Shown here: positions 1 through 11,722 of the stretch, one piece after another
How the letters are laid out: every line of letters begins with the position of its first letter
Position numbering within the stretch: the stretch's first letter is position 1
Assembly: GCA_026724425.1 (NCBI GenBank)
Contig: JAIUCV010000229.1
Span: 1-64,000 of the forward strand
DNA from: Erythrophleum ivorense
Lineage: Eukaryota; Streptophyta; Magnoliopsida; Fabales; Fabaceae
Direction: 5' to 3'
Length of the DNA stretch: 64,000 nucleotides
Notes under the pieces: model-generated
What the model saw: the letters and a program-made list of their open reading frames with translations, nothing else
The model's database searches: none
What the model was told of the DNA's origin: nothing
Made by a program: the position numbers and the translations under genes

Positions 1-1272
1 GGAGATAGAAGAACCATATCCCGAACAAAATGTATGTCTATCTTGATATGCTTACTTCTTGCATGTTGAACTGGATTGGAAGCTAATGCTCTAGCACTAA
101 TATTATCGCACCATAATACTGCTGGTCTCTGAGGAGGAAGTCCAAGCTCTAACAACAATGAATGCAACCATTTCACCTCAGCTGCGCCATCTGTAAGGGC
201 CTTATACTCTGATTCGGTACTTGACCGTGACACAACTCTTTGTTTTCTTGATGCCCACGACACAAGTGTATCACCTAAGAATACACAAAGACCAGCCATA
301 GACCTCCTGTCATCTATATCAATGGCCCAATCAGCATCTGTAAAAGCTAATAACCTGACTGAAGTGAATGGTTTTAGGTGCAACCCATAATTATATGTCC
401 CTTTTAAATACCGAAGAATTCTCTTGACAGCCTGATAATGAACATCAGTAGGCTGTGACATGAATTGGCTTAGCTTGTTAACAGAGAATGCTATATCAGG
501 ACGTGTTGTAGTAAGGTATTGCAATGCTCCTATTGCTCTTCGATAAGTTGTCAGATCAGTCATAGGTATACCATTAGAAGCAGATAAATGCCTTCCTGTG
601 ACCATAGGAGTTGGAACAGGTGCAGAATCTAACATATCAAACTTCTTCAAGATGTCAAGAGTATATTTCCCTTGACTCAAAAAAATTCCAGAGCTATCTC
701 TATGTACTTCAAGACCTAAGAAATAATGTAATGGACCAAGATCTTTGAGAGCAAACATGAAATTTAACTTATGCACAAACTTTCTCAGATATGCAGAGTT
801 ATTACCAGTAACCAGTATGTCATCTACATAAATTAAAATAAACACAGTAAGACTGCTCGTCTTTAACATAAACAAGGATATATCACTCTTAGCATTTGTA
901 AAACCCCACTGCAACAGAGTAAGATGTAGGCGATCAAACGAGGCACGTGGTGCTTGTTTCAAACCATATATAGCTTTAATTAGTTTACATATATGAGTTG
1001 GTCTCCTGGGGTCGACGAAACCCTCTGGTTGCTGCATAAACACGTCTTCTTGCAAATATCCATTCAAAAATGCATTATTTATGTCAAGCTGCCTAATTTC
1101 CCAATTAAAAGTCACTGCTATAGTTAGAATAATGCGGAATAGTAAAAGCTTTTACCACAGGGCTAAACGTTTCGTTGTAATCAACTCCAGGTTCTTGTTG
1201 AAAGCCTTTCGCGACCAGTCGAGCTTTATGTTGTTTAAAAGAGCTATCAGCATTGAACTTGTTTTTGAATAT
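1..1272 (-). pseudogene. copia reverse transcriptase and RNase H, broken, runs off window
   Basis: After the TAG at 1273 the frame continues (KARLVAKGFQQ, FSPVVK) to about 1133. There a one-base change shifts it, and it is then open to position 1. Visible RT landmarks are LDINNAFLNG, YGLKQAPR and the catalytic YVDDILVTG (about 812-838). The RNase H/connection part shows DADWA, SSTESEY and HARSKHI close to the window edge. The open stretch of about 1.1 kb suggests this half decayed less than gag. Confidence 0.85.
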
Positions 1273-3029
1273 CTATTTGCACGCCACAACCTTCTGCTTC
1301 CCAGTATAAGGCACCAGAACCCACGTTCCATTTCTCTGTAAAGCTGCAAATTTGGCGGCCATAGCTTGTTTCCACTGAGGAAGAGAAAGAGCTTCCTCAA
1401 CACTAGTGGGCTCAGTTAGCTTAGAAAGTGATATTAGATCTTCAGAGTGAAGAAGCCCAACAAATGGATATTTGGGCTTGAACACTCTAGCTTCGGCCCG
1501 GGTTACCATCTGATGTGCATTAACAAGTGTAGCTGGAGGTCGTGCCACATGTGAGGATCTTGAAAGAGAGCTGTTGGTAGATTCTGAGTCAGAAAGAGCC
1601 GTTGGTGCTTCTGTACTAATACGATTAGGTGTCATCTGACCATTATTGGAGATAGAATCTAACTCTAGAGAAACCAGTTGCTGATCCAAAGTCACAGAAG
1701 GAGCAGGAGCTGATTGTGTAGGGAATTCTTGAATTACCAAAAGAATGGAGTAATCATTTTCAGTAGGACTAGCTCTTCGATTCAAGAATCCTGTAGCAAA
1801 AGGAAACAAGGAAGAGTCAAATACAACATGACGAGACATATAGATACGTCCAGAGACACTCAAACATTTATAACCCTTCTGTTGTGAAGCATGACCAAGA
1901 AAAACACACTTCTGACTATGAAATTGGAGCTTATGGTCATTATACGGCTTCAAGCAGGGATAACAAGCACAACCGAAAAGTTGAAGAGTTTTATAGTCAG
2001 GCTCTGTTTTGAACAGCTTGAACAGGGGAGAGAGACCATTCAATATTGGAGTAGGCATTCTATTAATCAAATACAAAGCAGCTTGGAAGGCCTCTGCCCA
2101 GTACACTAGAGGCATATGAGCTTGAGCTAAAAGTGTCAATCCAGTTTCGACAATGTGGCGATGCTTACGCTCAGCATGCCCATTTTGAGACGAAGTATAA
2201 GGACAAGTCAAGCGCAAATTAATCCAAGAAGTTTGAAGGACAGAAACCAAAGGTTTGTACTCTGCTCCCCCATCACATTGTATGCTCTTTATTTTTGTAT
2301 TAAACTGATTCACTACCAAAGCCTTAAACTGATTGAATGCTGTAATTGTTTCCCCTTTGTGCTTTAAAGGATATAGCCAAGTGAATCGACTATAATCATC
2401 GAGAAAGTGTATGTAAAATCGATAACCATTGGTGGAATGAACAGGGGACGGACCCCATAAGTCAGTATGTACTAACTCCAAGGGAGCTGAAGCATGAGAA
2501 TTAGAATTGGGAAATGGCAACTGTTTTGACTTTCCATATTGACAAGCCTCACATACAAATTTCTCAAGATGAGGAATTCTCACATTGCATTTATTTAATA
2601 TTTGTTTCAGTGTCCTATCACACGGATGCCCCAATTTACGATGCCAAATTTCTAAGTCGGAGAGGTCTGCTTCTAGAATAAAATCAACAATGGATGCTTG
2701 TGGCATATCCTTGTTATGTACTGGGTACATTCCTCTTCGAGGTTTCTCGTGGAGCAGCATTCGGCCCGTTAACTTGTCCTTCACAGTACAACCTCTATCA
2801 GTAAATCCAACATCAACTGAATTATCCTCTATAAGCCTATGGAGACTCATCAGATTTTTAGTAGCAGAGGGAACCAGAAGCACATCATTCAAAAACAATT
2901 TATCATGTGAAGAATGACAAGAAACAGAGGCTTTACTAACACCCAATATACGAGCATGTTCTCCTGTGCAAGTGAGCAAATGAATCTTACCTACTGGAGT
3001 AACCTGATCAAGTTGATCGGCATTGGGGA
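1273..3029 (-). pseudogene. copia integrase region (GAG-pre-integrase and integrase core), broken
   Basis: A long open stretch begins with the GAG-pre-integrase block (LEIWHRKLGHP, with zinc-binding Cys at CEACQYGKSK). The integrase core follows, with acidic residues visible in HTDLWGPSP and CDGGAEY and the segment SSQNGHAERKHR. After that comes the usual linker to RT (FGCACYPCLKPYNDHKL, GTWVLVPY). The frame ends at a TAG at 1273-1275 (VACK*), exactly where copia proteins have the CKW tryptophan. Integrase would insert the cDNA copy into the genome. It joins the RT part in the same frame beyond the stop. Confidence 0.88.
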
Positions 3030-4051
3030 GTGACGTGATAATTCGCACCACTGTCCATGTACCACGCGGAATCTGCAACTGTGTTTGGAGTAGCATAAAA
3101 AGCTTGAGGAAAACCAGAATCATTGGATCGCCGACTCTGATAGCAATCATCACGATAGTCACGATAACGGCAATAAGCTATGTCATGACCATAACGACGA
3201 CAAATATCACAATATCTATCATGATAGCGACCTCCCCCGTGAGGACCACGACCACGAGACCGATTACCTTGACCACCTCGGTTCCCACACCAAGAACCAC
3301 GTCCAAAATCAGATTGATACTGGTGGTTATTTTGACGACGAGAATCATTACGCTGAGCCATATTAGCAGAGGGCTACTGAATAGAGAGAGCAAAAAATTG
3401 GGTTTGCTGCTCTATACGACTTTCAAAAGCTAGGAGTGACGCTTGTGTATTAACCTAAGAAGGATTGGGAACATCAGTCAGCTTCACGACTATAGCATTA
3501 TAGTCAGAGTCAAGGCTATTAAGAGTATGCATAATTAATTCACTAACATCAATCGGAGCTCCTGCTAAAGCCAACTGATATGAGAGGTGCTTCATTTTTG
3601 CTAAATACTCATGCATCTTTAGACCATTCTTTCGGACACGATGAAGATCAGCTTTATATTCCATAACACGAGCTTTGGTGGCAGCGCCAGCTAAGGACCG
3701 AGCACCATCCCAAAGATCTTTTGTTGTTCGACAGTGAAGTAACTGAGAGCCAACATCAATCAACATGGTATTACGTAACTAGCCCACAAGAAGTTTGTCA
3801 ACAGAGACCCATTCTTCATATTCAGGAGTCAGAGTTGTCTCAGCAGCATCCGAGAACTGAGGTGGTGCTTTGCAAGACCCATCGATATGAGCTTCGAGCT
3901 TGTTGCCTTCAATCAAAGGAAGGACGATTGATTCCCAGAAAAGGTAATTTTCTCGATCCAACTTAATCGAGGTAGTTTGACTGGAGGATGTAAACAGCAT
4001 ATTCAGCTTTGAGACAGCAAAGGAAGAGCTCGACGAATCAAATGAAGCCAT
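3030..4051 (-). pseudogene. copia gag with zinc knuckle and start of protease, broken
   Basis: Gag-like protein starting at an ATG at 4051 (MASFD...). The frame carries the copia gag N-terminal block (LDRENYLFWES), a UBN2-like central part, and a CX2CX4HX4C zinc knuckle (CDICRRYGHDIAYC, about 3178-3220). It then runs into the aspartic protease motif DSGA at about 3045-3056. In-frame stops occur near 3777 (VG*LRN, where the family has Trp), 3453 and 3375. One extra C in a C-run near 3029 shifts the frame into the integrase part. Gag would form the particle that packages element RNA. This copy cannot make it. Confidence 0.85.
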
Positions 4052-4071
4052 GAGGAGAAAAATGCCAAATC

Positions 4072-4083
4072 GCTCTGATACCA
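4072..4083 (-). other. primer-binding site (initiator tRNA-Met type), copia 1
   Basis: The minus strand reads TGGTATCAGAGC, complementary to the 3' end of plant initiator tRNA-Met. It lies just inside the LTR, where minus-strand cDNA synthesis would start. Confidence 0.85.
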
Positions 4084-4087
4084 ACTT

Positions 4088-4316
4088 TGAAAAGAGAAGA
4101 GTAATATGATTGAAATGTTTTGAGACCTCTGATGGAGTGCCTCGGGACTACCTTTCTATAAATAACACAATATGGTTATAACAGAATAGAGAGAATTTAG
4201 GATCAGAGGACACGTAGCAGATAAAAAGAATTTTTACAACTGTACAATAGCTACGTGTCCCTCTCTAGAATATACTAAAGCTAATTACAGATTAAACATA
4301 ACCTTATGCTTTAACA
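4088..4316 (-). repeat. 5' LTR of the first copia element
   Basis: Read on the minus strand the LTR starts TGTTAA and ends TTTTCA, the usual TG...CA ends, and is 229 bp long. Only this copy is in the window, so the limits rest on the ends and the adjacent primer-binding site. A TATTTATAG TATA-like box lies near + position 4165. An 11-bp perfect inverted repeat (4208-4218 and 4250-4260) carries an ACGT core in each arm. Confidence 0.7.
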
Positions 4317-4389
4317 ACGGGTATATGGAACTAAAGCCATTTTACACAGACAGATTATTTTGTATATTCTTACTATAAGATATTTATAA

Positions 4390-6320
4390 AATGGTTAAAT
4401 TAGTGTTTTCTTCCTATAATTTTTGTTATCGTTCCAAAATAGTGCTCTAAGTTAAATACATTTTAAAATAGTCATTTAATTTTTAATTTCATCTCATAAC
4501 AAAACCTTTTAAAGTGAAATCCATTAAAACATTTAATATCATTTATTTTTATATTGATATGGAAGCGACGTGTATTTTTTTTTATTTTAAATATTGAGGT
4601 AAAACTCAATCAGCATTTGTTTTTTTAAAAGACTGAAATATTGAAATAATTTTTTATTTTTATTTATCTATGCAAGTGAATTGGACCTAGATTTGCTGCT
4701 CCTCATCAGGAGCAGCAACATATTGCTTTTTTATAGGGATTATCTAGATCAAATCTAGATAGGTAAAAGATGGTTTATTTTGTGTTTTGTATTCTTCAAC
4801 AAAAAGAAAAAAAAATGAAATATGGTTCAATCGAATGAGTTCTGGTTCCTATTGGTTTTAGAACAAAAGAAATGAAAGCTTTGGTTAGCCTTTCACAAAA
4901 ACCTTTCATTTTGCTTCATTCTAAATGACTTTTCAGTCAAGACTCCATAGTTTTGTTTGGCATTAAAAAATTAATTTTTGATAAAATAGAAATGAGAAAT
5001 GAAATGAAAATGAATTTTATACCCCATTGTTATATTTGGTATGATGAAAAAAAAATATGAATGTTTTTACTTTTTTGCATTTAGTTAGATAAAAATGACA
5101 TAAAAATAGAATAAGAAGAGAATTAAAAAATTGAAATACCTCTAACTATTTTTTAATTACTAATAATAATAAATAATAAAATAATTATTTTTAATTACCA
5201 ATAAAAAATAAAAAAATAACATTTTAATTTAAAATTTCATTTTTGATTACTTTTAATAAGAAAAAAATTTATTTGAGAAAAAATAAAATAATTTTTTATT
5301 TTTATTTTCTTACTCAATAAATTCTCTTCCACCACAAAGTAAAGGATTGGATTTTCTCATATTAGTACAAAATAACTCACTCAAGAAAAGAACTCTCCCA
5401 CCTATCAAATATATTTTTATCTCAATCTCATTCCCTTTCCCTTTCCAACATTCAACTTTTCCATCTACCAAACATACCATTGCCATCATTCATCATGTTT
5501 AGATTCAAAAGATGTTGATATTTCAGATCTGAATGCCTCGACACTCATAAAAAGTATATATTCTTATAAAACCCTTTTTTGGTTTCTTAATAAGGGAATT
5601 AAGAGTGAATGAAGAAAGGGGAGATCGTTCAATTTGATATAGATACTGTTGAACTTGATTGTACTTATTTAAATGTGAGGAAATTGAATGCCCGGTATAA
5701 GGCAACCATAGAATTAAATTATGGCTATGCCCAATTATTTTTGGAAGCATCTAGACCATTGATGAAGAGATTGACGTAGAATAGAGAAGCTGGACGATTT
5801 ACAAACAAATCTTTAATTAGCAGCAATAGTTAACGAGCTAGAAAGGGAAATTAGGTTAGGGGTGAACACTGTAATAAAGGGAAAACAATTAGCAAGCATG
5901 GAAATAGGAACCAGAAACTGATTTTGAGGAAACAACATTTCATTCTTCAATGCATCAAAATGTCTACCATTGTGTACTCTTGTTGTCAATTAGCAAGCAT
6001 GGAAAACAAATAGGAACCAAAAACTGATACACTCGCGCAGAAAAGTAAAAATAAAATTGTTTCAATATTTCAGTCTTTTTTTTAAACAAATGATTGAATG
6101 TCATCTCATCATTTAAAATAAAAGAAAATATATACATGGCTTCCATATCAATACATAAATAAATGCCGTTAAAGTATTTTAATGGATTTCACTTAAAGAG
6201 AATTTTTTATGAGACAATATTAAAATTTAAGAGACTATTTTAAAATGTTTCAAATTTAAAGGATTATTTTAAAATAATAAATAAAATTAAAGGATTAAAA
6301 AATTATTTTAACCTACAAAT
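4390..6320. mobile_element. non-autonomous DNA element with long terminal inverted repeats
   Basis: The stretch 4390-4683 matches the reverse complement of 6030-6320 over about 290 bp with many small differences. Shared blocks include 'gtgaaatccattaaaa', 'attgatatggaagc' and 'aagactgaaatattgaaa'. Long diverged inverted ends around a non-coding middle are typical of Mutator-like non-autonomous elements, and the arms have the style of many plant ends of that kind. I see no transposase and no clean 9-bp target duplication, so the family is inferred. The arms could fold into a long hairpin RNA. Confidence 0.6.
5025..5483. mobile_element. candidate MITE nested in the long inverted-repeat element
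   Basis: The left end (attgttatatttggtatgatg, from 5025) resembles the reverse complement of the right end (ctaccaaacataccatt, to about 5483). The interior is almost pure AT. The size of about 460 bp fits a MITE. No target duplication was identified, so this is tentative. Confidence 0.35.
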
Positions 6321-7357
6321 ATATTTTGCATATATCCATAAAAATCATATATAGGATTGAAATTGTAAAACACACAACATTAATTATTATAACATTTTTT
6401 AAATATATATGATGTTTGTTCTAACTGAGATACAAATTTAAATTAGACTTTTGGAAGTCATAAATTCAATATATCCTATTTATTGATTACAACTTGTACA
6501 TTTAAAATTTGATAGATTTTCTCTTGGATATATTAATTCATCTAATGGATTAACTTACTTGTTAAATAAATATTTAACAAATTATTTTGATGAAGCAGTA
6601 ATGAGGAGAGTCCTATGGTATCATTTGTGAGTTGTGACATGTATAATCTATGATAATTTCGTCTATTAAATTAACTTAATAATGTAATTTCAAAAAAAAA
6701 ATTATTAATTTAATGAACAAAATGGTGTCAATAAACATAGACAAACGTCACAAGTGGTATTATAAAATGATCCATATCAATCTAATATTAATTATTTGCT
6801 TATAGTTTAGAAAAACTTTTTGGTTAGTTTGGCCACTGTTTGATTGGATTTTCCTAAGAATGTCGTCATTCACGAGGGTCGCAATCTCGTTTTCCGACCA
6901 TTAGGAATCTTCACTTCATTGCATAATGAATATATTTTCCTTTAGCACGCCTGCATATGAAACTGGTAGGTTGAAATGGAAGTGCCATATATATGTATAT
7001 TTATACTCAAATGATTGACATTTGGAAAGATAAAGTAAATAACGCAGAAAAAGTTAAGCACGCAAATGGCTGATAATGAAGAACAAGTACGAGTAAGACT
7101 ACTTACGCTTTCGGTGTATTAATTAATAATTATAAATACAGATTAGGGCATTAATTTGGCGTTTATGACACGGAATCTTATGGATTGAAATTAGGCTATT
7201 TCTGATCAGACTCATAAATAAAGATTGCTTTCTTCTGCTTCACATGCAAAACCCATCTTATTCAACTGAAACAAAAAGCTTCCTTATTTTGTGTGTCGAT
7301 TTATTATTAAATCATGGGGAACCAGCCGGAAACATATTGATTCTCTATTGTTGTCTC

Positions 7358-7389
<32 letters not shown>

Positions 7390-8649
7390 TGCTTATCATG
7401 TTCTTGTGCTTGTTCTTGTACATTTATAGCATCTTATGCTTCTTTTAATTTGTCATATAGATGCCTTAACTTCCAAGTGATCCATGTTATCTTTCACTCT
7501 AGAACCTTGAGTTTGGACCACCCGTCTGCAATATATATATATATATATAAGTGCCCCGCTGCAGATGTTAAAAGTCCACCTCCAGCATTGTCACATAAGC
7601 ACTCCCCCAGTTCTTCAAGTGGTCCTTATTGAATAAACTCAACAAACCACAAACTTACACATGGCATATACTATAAAAAATTATAGTTTACCTAATTTTC
7701 TCTTGACAATTAAATTTTAAATACATATATTATATTAGTAAAAGTTAATAAAAATCCATTAAATATTTTAAATAATAAAATTCAATAACACTTATTTTAT
7801 AATATTTTTATAAATTATATTATGAAAAACTCAGGCACTTGAAAATTGGAAATTTTCAGTCCCTAGTTAATATTCATGAGTGTATTTCAAGAATTTACAC
7901 TGATCATCAGAGGTTAAATCTAGGCGTTTAAACATTTTAAGGCATAATTCAAATTTTGCAATAGTTAAATTTATGAATTGTGTATATTAAAATTTCTCAT
8001 TTGGAAAGCGTGGAATGATGGCCGCTCATTCTACGCTTTTGCCAGCGTAATGTCACGGCCGTCACAGTAAGCTCCTGATCATCTGCAGTATTTAATTTCC
8101 GAATTATAAAACCATGTGTGGAACCTCCATATATGCAGAAGATAACATGATTAATGGGCTAGACTTACGGTGCCTTTTAAAAGGTTAAACAGATCTTTTG
8201 TCATCATATCACTATCCAAGAATCTGATGGGAAAAGATAACTTTGATTCGTAGCTAGGCAGAATAATTATTCCTCTACCACATAGCTACATTAAAAGATA
8301 ATCGTTTTGCATGGCATTTTGTTGCATGACTGTCGCATCTTGCGGGTTATAATTAAACGAAATTAATAAATAATAAATACATCTGATTCATTAATTCATT
8401 AGTGCTTTTGCTTGCTTTAGTAATCGAAAGACGTGTTCTGTGGTAAACAATTAACGGGTTAATTTAAATATGTGCATGTCTCAGCGTGAGGCTTAGATTC
8501 TCGTCACTGACCGTTTGTGCTCCCTATGCAGCTTTCGATCACATCCTGTCTATTATCAATTCTAAAAATCAACGAACGCGCATCACTTTCCAATGTTTGC
8601 GAGTTCAACATTAATAATGGGGAGGAGAAAAGTAAAAAAATTATAATAA
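6321..8649. other. gene-free AT-rich DNA with microsatellites
   Basis: No reading frame here resembles a protein. There is a TC tract (about 7359-7375) running into a TA tract (to 7389), and an (AT)9 tract at 7531-7549. Open frames over these tracts are low-complexity translations. A slightly GC-richer patch (about 7995-8060) has no recognised feature. Confidence 0.6.
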
Positions 8650-8895
8650 AAGGCTTATATCATCAAAGATTTATAATAAAAGTTTTTTTAAAAAAATTAT
8701 CAATAAAAATTATCATCATTATCAAATTTTTAAGAGATTTTATTATTAATTTTAAGAAATTTATTATTACGTTCAATATTAAATTTCTTAAAATTAATAA
8801 TAAAACTTTGTAAAATATGATGATAATAATAATCTTTATTGATAATTTTTATTTTTAAAGTATTTTATTATAAATATTTGATAATATGATCGCTC
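8650..8895. repeat. near-perfect palindromic foldback element
   Basis: The inner arms 8738-8763 and 8780-8805 are perfect 26-nt inverted copies around a 16-nt loop. Pairing continues outward with small gaps to about 8650 and 8895, for example 'aattatcaataaaaattatc' against its complement on the far side. Each arm is therefore roughly 115 nt. It has no coding capacity and looks like a foldback MITE. Transcription would give a long hairpin. Confidence 0.7.
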
Positions 8896-9516
8896 ATTGT
8901 AATTTTTATGAGAAAAGTGAAATAAGAAAAAAATTGAGAGAAATGTGAGGAGAGATTTTTTCTCTATGTATTTGGATTAACGGAAACAAAATGCAGAGAA
9001 AAAAAATTTATTAATTTGATATAATAATAATATTGCTATTGTTTAATATTAATAATTTTTATCAATAAATGAGATATTTTTTAAAAAATTATATTTGAAA
9101 TATAAATTAACTATTCTAAATGTATACATATATATTTTTCAAAAGAAAAATAAGAATAATAAAAAAAAAGAAAATCAATTTAAAAAAATATTCAAGTAAA
9201 AAAAACTTATTTTTGAATAAGATAAAAAAAAATACTCATTCAAAATTTAAAAAATATTTTTTAAAATTAATTAAATTTTATTTTTAAAAAAATTATTTAT
9301 AAATTATTATTTTAATACAATAAGTATGATTATTTATTTTAAAATTTTGTAAATATTATTTTAATATATATTAATTAATTTAAATATAATATATATAAAT
9401 ATAATAAATATTTTTAATTATATTTATATATTATATATTATTATAATATTATATATATTAATATATATATATATATATTATATATTTATAAATATAATAT
9501 ATATAGATATATATGC

Positions 9517-10010
9517 GTGGGTCGCTTGCCAGTGAATGGCAATGCATTATATATTTGTTTAATCTGACTAAATGATAGTTGGACACAAGTGTCCAATTGC
9601 ATTTTTTTTAATTATATACATAATTTATTAATTTTAATATTAAAAAATATGTTATTATTTTATAAAATATATTTTATTGTTAATTAATTTTATAATAAAA
9701 TTTTAAATAAATAATTATAACATTAATTATTTAATTAATAAATTAAAATGTTAAAAAATTTAGCTAGTTTTTTTTTATATTTCTTGCCAATCAATTATTT
9801 ATATATGTTCTAACTAAATGACAATTGAAATAAATATCCGACTGCCAGCCATTTGGTCGCATATGCTTTTTTTTTTATATAATATATATATATAATTTGT
9901 TTATTTTAATATTAAAAAATATGTTATTATTTTATAAAATATATTTATTATTAATTAATTTTATAATAAAATTTCAAATAATTAATTAAAATATTAAAAA
10001 AATTTGTCAT
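9517..10010. repeat. tandem duplication, about 272-bp unit
   Basis: Two diverged direct copies lie side by side. Both carry 'cttgcca', 'ctaaatga', then 'aatattaaaaaatatgttattattttataaaatatat' split into shorter shared blocks, and 'aattttataataaaattt'. The block beginning 'taaaaaatat' is at 9641 and again at 9913, an offset of 272 bp. The unit is mostly AT. No gene is involved. Confidence 0.6.
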
Positions 10011-10020
10011 TAAAATTTTG

Positions 10021-11690
10021 AATCACCTTAAACTATGTTATTGCAGAATTTTTTTAAAATTTTTTTTTATTTTTAGAGAGAATTTTTTGGTAGAATTCAC
10101 AGTCATTTTCGTCCTAACTTTTTTTTTTATTGCATCCAATTAGAGTAAAATATTTTTTTTTCTCTTTTCTTTTTATCTTTTCTCCCTCTCCTATTTTTCA
10201 CTTCATCCAAACAAACCGTGAGCGCACTAAGATGAGATTCTGCATCAACCAACGAAAGTGTTTGACGTCTGCTTTAACTGTGCACAATGTAGGAAGAAAA
10301 TTTCTTTTCTTTTTTCCTTTTGTCAAGTTTAAGCTTTTTCATGCTTTTAATGCCAATAATGATTCCATTCCAATAACTGGCTCTTTGGATCCTGGAGTTT
10401 GAATTTTTTTAATTAATTTAAAAAATAAATATATAATATATAAAATTTATTTAGATATAAAAGATTCATTGGAATAATAAATCATGTAGACTTGATATTT
10501 ATTTTTTCAAAAATTGATAAATAAAAAAAGACAATAAAAAAATCCAAACCATTAAAACTATGTTTTAAATATATCATATGCAAATAATTAATAGGGTAAT
10601 TAATTAAATTAATTTCTCATAACCAACTTGGGAATGGTGGTTAATTAACTTCGCATATGTATGAGTCATTTAAGTCTCACTTCAAAGATTCCCCAAAAGA
10701 AATTTACTGATTGATCCCTAAAGATTAAATTATATATTATGGTTATTTTATTAATTTGAAAATTGAAATGAATAATTAAATTTTATAATTATTTTTTAAT
10801 CTCATAAATATAATTAATAGAGTCAAAATGTATAAAATACATTTGGTTAATAAGTTTCGTTATGGAAGCTGATCCTAAGGTACGTAATGCATGAGTATAT
10901 GTTTGAAATGAGATCACCATGTGCAATATGTTGTTCAAGGCTTTCTTATTTTCACTTGCCGTCTTTATTACACCGGGATCTAATTGCTAATCTGACCTTT
11001 TATTGTTTATAGGTTTGGATCTATCTCACATCAATGACTCGACCCCTACCACCTATAGGTAATTTTAGACAAGTGTCCTTTGAGGTGGATACCTGAATGC
11101 CAACACTAATTAATTTCAAGTTATTAACAGAGAAAAATTAAAAGGAGAGTGATAGTAAATTATGGGTAAAGATTTTCATAACTTGAAAGATAAGTTCGTA
11201 TCATCTCGGATCGGTCTTTGTGTTGGATCCTTCCGGGTGGGAAGATTTTACGAAGCAACCAAGATGTGCGGATGATTTCGTCATTTAGGTATGCTTTACT
11301 TTCATGATTTTGGTATTCTCTTAGGCTTGTTGATGGTGTAATGTAATCTTTTTTCATTAGTACTAAAAAAAGTCTATTTTTATTTCTCTGGACAATAAAT
11401 AGTTCAAGCTTGAGATAAATGTTTTGCTCTAGCTACTGCTCCATTTAGTTAAAACGATACAGTTAACAATACAAACAAATGGTAAGCAACAAATTTTTTT
11501 TTTAATATTCTTCATGGTTAGAATGTCATGTGTGTCTATATATACATATATATATATATGTATATAGTGTGTCTATATATATATATATATATATACACGC
11601 ACACGCAAACTATTACTGTATATAATTGTTCTTTTTTGAGTAATCAATACCACCTTGGAATTTAGTCCCACAAGTAGCTCATTTTATAAC

Positions 11691-11722
<32 letters not shown>

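Larger units (their letters stand above)
1..4316 (-). mobile_element. Ty1/copia LTR retrotransposon, 5' part, cut by window edge
   Basis: Copia order (gag, protease, integrase, reverse transcriptase, RNase H) is read on the minus strand from a 229-bp LTR at the high-coordinate end down to position 1. The 3' LTR must lie outside the window. A primer-binding site matching the 3' end of initiator tRNA-Met follows the LTR. The coding part has several in-frame stops and at least two frameshifts, so the copy is not functional. RNase H is last, after integrase and RT, which is the copia rather than the gypsy order. Confidence 0.93.

Noticed and set aside
7291..7632. Open frame over TC/TA microsatellites
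   Set aside because: The translation is a Ser/Leu/Tyr/Ile low-complexity string from simple repeats, with no domain.
8517..8813. 98-codon open frame
   Set aside because: It runs through the palindromic foldback; Ile/Lys/Asn-rich as expected from AT-only DNA.
11160..11357. 65-codon minus-strand frame in a less AT-rich patch
   Set aside because: No recognisable family and no splice context; possibly a transposon scrap.
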